56,240 nucleotides of DNA. It comes from an uncultured Eubacterium sp. (lineage in GTDB: Bacteria; Bacillota; Clostridia; Lachnospirales; Lachnospiraceae). Shown here in pieces: positions 52,509 to 56,240 of this stretch. Location: assembly GCA_910584065.1 (NCBI GenBank), contig CAJTZN010000018.1, positions 6,723 to 62,962 on the forward strand, given 5' to 3'. The translations under genes and the position numbers were made by a program. Under the pieces are notes generated by a model. That model saw only the letters and a program-made list of their open reading frames with translations, was not told where the DNA came from and did not search any database. Position 1 is the first letter of the stretch. Every line of letters begins with the position of its first letter.

Positions 52509-55409
52509 TTGGGGAAATACACAGATTCCGTGTATGATCACACGAATTCTGTGTATTTCCCGTCACGCTTTTTACTCGTTATTCCACAAAAGCGACAGGA
52601 TTACGGGGCGACAGGAGAAGCTGCCGCATTCCATACGCTTTTTTCCATGCAGAACCCGGATGGCGGATTTGGACTGGATGAAAATTACGCGAGCGAGGCG
52701 TATGACAGCTATCTGGTAGCCATGAACTGTGCCAGTGTGGACACGGAGCCCGTTGACACGAAGTCCGTGGAAATAAAGCAATTAAAAAAGTATTTTGCGG
52801 AAACGTTAGATTTGTCAGAGGAAGAAATGGTAAAAGGGCAGAAGATTGATATTCTGCGCTTCATGCTGCACTGCGCCGGGAAGGGAGCAGAAAAGAAAAG
52901 ACTGCTGGAAAAGTATGGAACATTATATCAGGAAGCCGTCGATCTTAGTGGAGAAAAATTGAATTCTTCCCATTTTGAATACGTATTAAAGAGTTGGATG
53001 CTTTTGGCACAAAACAATAAACTGGCTCATATGGAAGATAAAATAGAGCTGCTGGAAAAGAGACAGAGGGAAGACGGGAGTTTCGACGGAAGTGTGGAAC
53101 ATACGTGCCTCGCATTGGAATGCCTGAAAACGGTAAAGGAGGCAGTCAAAAGAAAGTTAGGAATTGATGAGTGCCAGCTCATACCCGGAACAGAAGTGCT
53201 GTATGCCGGGAATGATGGAAAAGTTGACGTACGTCTTTGTCTCGGCTACTCGGCCATAATGGATACGGACATCACCATCCGGACTGAAATCACATGCGAT
53301 GGTACGAAAGTAGATGAAAAGGAAAATACATATACGCTCTCAGGCAATCAAACAGAGGACGAGACAAGACTGTTTATATATGATTTTGACACTTCCCAGA
53401 CCTGCATCTACCATATTGATTCCGTCATTTATGATGAAGAAGGCAGAAAGCTGGGGTCTGGTTCGCAGAAGTTACGGGTAATCCCGAAAGGGGAGGGAAT
53501 TGATATCTGCCTGATCGAAACAGTTCTTCCGTGGAATTGTTCGTCTAACACCAGACTGTTGAACCAGTTGGAACTGCCATTCGATAAAGTGACTGTGTCC
53601 AAAGCAGGGGAGATGGATCTCAGCAATTATCAGTTGATCATCATTGCCAATGATCAGGATAGCGGATCCTATAACCAGCTTGCTAAAATGGATGCGAAGC
53701 TTACGGAATATGTCCGTCAGGGAGGCGTTCTTCTCTATGGAAACTGTTCTGAAGGGCACGTGAACGGAAAAAGTTACGTAAAACTCCCAGGCGGGGTAGA
53801 GATGAGGCATCAAAACGTAACGCAGAACGAGGTGGTTGATAAAGAGCATCCGGTCGTGTGCGGCGGTTTCAGCGACGGCATCAAACTCCAGCCGTCCGAT
53901 CTGCGCGGCAATTATGCGAGCCATAATTATTTCGTGCCAAACACGCTGCCAGACGGGGCAAATGTCATCATTGCCGATGCGAACCATCATCCTACGCTGG
54001 CGGAATACCCGTTGGGAGACGGACTGGTGATCGGAAGCGGCATGACATGGGAGTACTATTTTCAGATGAACGGGGCTTTATATTCAAAAAAAGCAATGGA
54101 CGATCTGTTCCTCTATGCGTACCGTCAGGCGGAGGAAAGGCAGAAAGAATGTATCCAGACAGAACTTACACTGGACGGGGAAGAGTATGAAGCGGAGCAG
54201 GATGTAACCATACATGTACAGGCAGAAGTTTTAAATCAGGCAGGAGAAATCACGGGAACAGTCAGTATCTGTGATGAGCAGGGCGTGATGGTTGAAACCC
54301 TGGATGATGCCGTGAAGCTGGAACAGTCATGGGACCAATCGTACGTGTGGAACACCGGGGAGCGGATGTCAGGTACATATAAGGCCTGTGTGGTGTGGGA
54401 AAACAGAAACGGGGAAACATGCCGGACAGAACGTGCCTTTCGCATCAGGCCCGACGGAGATCTGAAAAATGAATTATCGGTAACGCCGTCTTCGCCAAAG
54501 CGCGGCGAGGAGATCTTCATCCGGGACATCATCCGTAATACAAGTACGAATTCAGTAAAGAACGGACTTGTGGAGCGGATACGGATCGAAAACGCAGACG
54601 GAAAAACGGTAGCACAATTTTCGACAGAACTTGATCAGTTCCGTGCGAAGGGAAAACAGATTCAGGAGAGGAGTCTGGAGACGGACGAGTTTCCGGCGGG
54701 CACCTACACAGTGACAGCAGAAATATGGGAAAAAGGAGAACTCCTGTCGAGTCACGCGGCTGAGTTTCTCGTGACAGAGGAGGTCAAGCCAAAAGATATT
54801 GACTTTTCCCTGTATTCCACCGATGGCGACATCCAGATCGGATGCTGTCAGGCGACGGTGCAGAAATCCATTTACGCAAGGCAGAATCTGATGTTTAACG
54901 GTTCCATACTAAACGCCGCTTCCTGTGTGATGGCGGGTGGTAATGTGCAGGCTTACGGTTGGATCATTGATATGAAAGAAAAACTGGAAAATACGGAAGC
55001 GCCGCTCATCCCGGATGTGGAACAGTTCTTTGTGGAACCTGTGAAAAACTACGCGAAAGAGAAAGAGTTATTCCTGTTTTCAGAATGTGTAAAATATAAG
55101 GACGATGTTTACTGCCAGAACACTTCCTCGATGTATACCAATCTGGTAGAGATGGACGGGTCACTCGTTTCCGAACACGATATCAGCATCAACGCGGGGC
55201 AGGTCCGCATAGGAGAAGATTCTGAAAAACAAAGGATCCTATGTTCCCGCAAGGGAAATATCACGATCAACACGACAGATTTAAGTGTGAACGGGATTAT
55301 TTACGCGCCGGAAGGAACGGTGACGATACAGACCTGTAATACAAAGATAAAAGGAACGATCATAGCCAAGAGGATACAACTGCAGGGCAGTTATTTCACG
55401 TTTGAATAA
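52509..55409 (+). pseudogene. Large surface protein gene lacking its start
   Basis: The open frame of 966 codons has no signal peptide, no ribosome site and no credible start. Its first 30 codons are a hairpin sequence just behind a terminator. From about codon 35 it shows helical-toroid repeats (FSMQNPDGGFGLDENYASEAYDSY, then REDGSFDGSVEHTCLALECL). A Rossmann-like domain follows (LIIIANDQDSG...VRQGGVLLYGNCSEG), with Ig-like domains and a beta-helix-like C-terminus (SVNGIIYAPEGTVTIQTC). These fit a secreted surface protein. The deletion of the 5' end implies a dead gene, unless an internal start is used. Confidence 0.7.
52512..52561. repeat. 22-bp inverted repeat at the truncated start
   Basis: Arms 52512-52533 and 52540-52561 pair with two mismatches around a 6-base loop. 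There is no T run, so it is not a simple terminator. It sits exactly where the upstream part of the next gene is missing and may be a mobile palindromic unit or deletion scar. Confidence 0.65.
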
Positions 55410-55420
55410 GGAGAGGGAAT

Positions 55421-56240
55421 ATGAAGAGTAATTTTTTTAATAAAACCAAGCTGTCATGTAAGACGATTGCAATGATACTTGTAGTGGCCATTGTAATCGT
55501 GAGTGTGGATGGCTGTGGGAAAAGTGAAACAGGCGTCAACAGCGAAACGGGCGCCAGTGTGAAAACGATCCAGGTGGATACGGCAATGGACAGGATCCCG
55601 GCAGAACCGATCGAGGAAGCTGCCTTGGCCTTGCAGACTGCCTATGAAAAGCTGGAGGCTTCAACCGGGGATGATGCTGCCTTTGCGGACGCCCTGCAGG
55701 GTTTCCGCGAAACCCTTGTGAAATACCAGTCTGTTTATAACGGGACAGAAGGTGAAAAGGATAAGGATTACCAGGGCAGGATCGAAACGGTGCTTCATCA
55801 GGCTAAAGAACTGGAGAATGTAAATCTCAACGACAGGGAACAAAAGATGGATCTTCTCCGCCAGTATATGGAAGAACCGGACTCCGTGCATACGTATGGC
55901 GATCAGCTGATCGAAGGTGATGAGCCAGACGTGGAAACCAGGAAAGTGGAGTCTTTCGAGGCTGCCAGGGAGAAAATGGAAAATGCTGCGGAGGAGGAAG
56001 TGGACGGTACGCCCAAGGGGAAGCAGAAAACCGCCGGCGGAAAAAACCTTTTAACAGAAGGGCCGACAGCCCTTTCCGATGTTATGAAAGCAAAGGCGGA
56101 TGAGTTAAAGACACCCCTGGCCATTTACAATGAGTTGAAAAATACGCTTCAGTATGAAAACTACTTTGGCAGCCGGAAGGGTGCGATTGCAGCATATGAT
56201 GCCCTTTCAGGAAATGACGTGGACCAGGCAAGCGTACTGA
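55421..56240 (+). CDS. Lipoprotein with possible transglutaminase-like domain (partial)
   Basis: The gene starts at ATG 55421 after AAGGAGAGGG and runs off the right edge after 273 codons. A signal sequence ends in VSVDGCGKSE, giving a lipoprotein Cys. A helical charged region follows. The last visible part (TPLAIYNELKNTLQYENYFGSRKGAIAAY) resembles the entry to transglutaminase-like domains of secreted Clostridia proteins, but the catalytic Cys lies outside the window. It is 11 bases behind the truncated gene and may have been part of the same operon. Confidence 0.75.
   Translation, partial: MKSNFFNKTKLSCKTIAMILVVAIVIVSVDGCGKSETGVNSETGASVKTIQVDTAMDRIPAEPIEEAALALQTAYEKLEASTGDDAAFADALQGFRETLVKYQSVYNGTEGEKDKDYQGRIETVLHQAKELENVNLNDREQKMDLLRQYMEEPDSVHTYGDQLIEGDEPDVETRKVESFEAAREKMENAAEEEVDGTPKGKQKTAGGKNLLTEGPTALSDVMKAKADELKTPLAIYNELKNTLQYENYFGSRKGAIAAYDALSGNDVDQASVL

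Noticed and set aside
1..56240. CRISPR arrays and cas genes
   Set aside because: No evenly spaced direct repeats of CRISPR length and no Cas motifs were found; the repeats present are hairpins or two- to three-copy units.

Overview
The window looks like a chromosomal segment of a Gram-positive, spore-forming member of the Clostridia, most likely a Lachnospiraceae-type gut anaerobe. The support is the gene content (a D-alanylation-like operon, CotS- and CotH-type coat-kinase relatives, a YtvI-like membrane protein, PEGA and transglutaminase surface proteins), strong AGGAGG ribosome sites and TTGACA/TATAAT promoters. I cannot name a species.

Layout. (1) 1-8579, minus strand: a cell-surface block made of two secreted transglutaminase-fold proteins, then a DltA/DltC/DltB/DltD-like set with its own promoter, then two small secreted proteins, the last running off the window with Ala-Ala-Lys repeats. 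(2) 8733-16966, minus strand: glycogen branching enzyme, phosphoglucomutase, PEGA lipoprotein, CotS-like kinase-fold protein, YtvI-like permease and a response regulator without a partner kinase. (3) 17164-21057, plus strand: DAHP synthase, a GH43 glycosidase and metK. (4) About 21162-40472: a 19.3 kb integrated element in a tRNA-Arg(CCU) gene. (5) 40646-47415: a pRiA4b ORF-3-type protein, two gene remnants, HAD and ArsC-like proteins, and a GntR-controlled ABC transporter. (6) 47636-56240, plus strand: a two-component system, a VTC-type polyphosphate polymerase, a DUF4956 membrane protein, a broken CotH gene, a large N-terminally truncated surface protein, and the start of a lipoprotein.

The element in region 4 has a tyrosine integrase, an excisionase-like protein, a D5/P4-type primase-helicase, a CI-like repressor with palindromic operators, YqaJ exonuclease plus RecT annealase, three toxin-antitoxin pairs (ParE-like, zeta-like, PIN-like) and a DUF262/DUF1524 restriction-type protein. 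I see no capsid, tail, relaxase or type IV secretion gene, so a phage-satellite-like or mobilizable island with defence cargo fits best. Its insertion splits the host tRNA-Arg(CCU) gene in the anticodon loop. The 5' half lies at 21133 and the matching 3' half at 40466, and their anticodon-stem bases pair only with each other. An intact tRNA-Arg(CCU) sits just inside the left end, downstream of the original tRNA promoter.

Three repeat systems stand out: long hairpins with different stems and one shared loop at both ends of the element; a GGACRCAGGACACA-type repeat behind the primase gene and ahead of two toxin-antitoxin operons; and a duplicated promoter cassette that drives those two otherwise unrelated toxin-antitoxin pairs. 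The last region shows decay: the CotH gene has an internal deletion with frameshift, and the next gene has lost its start.
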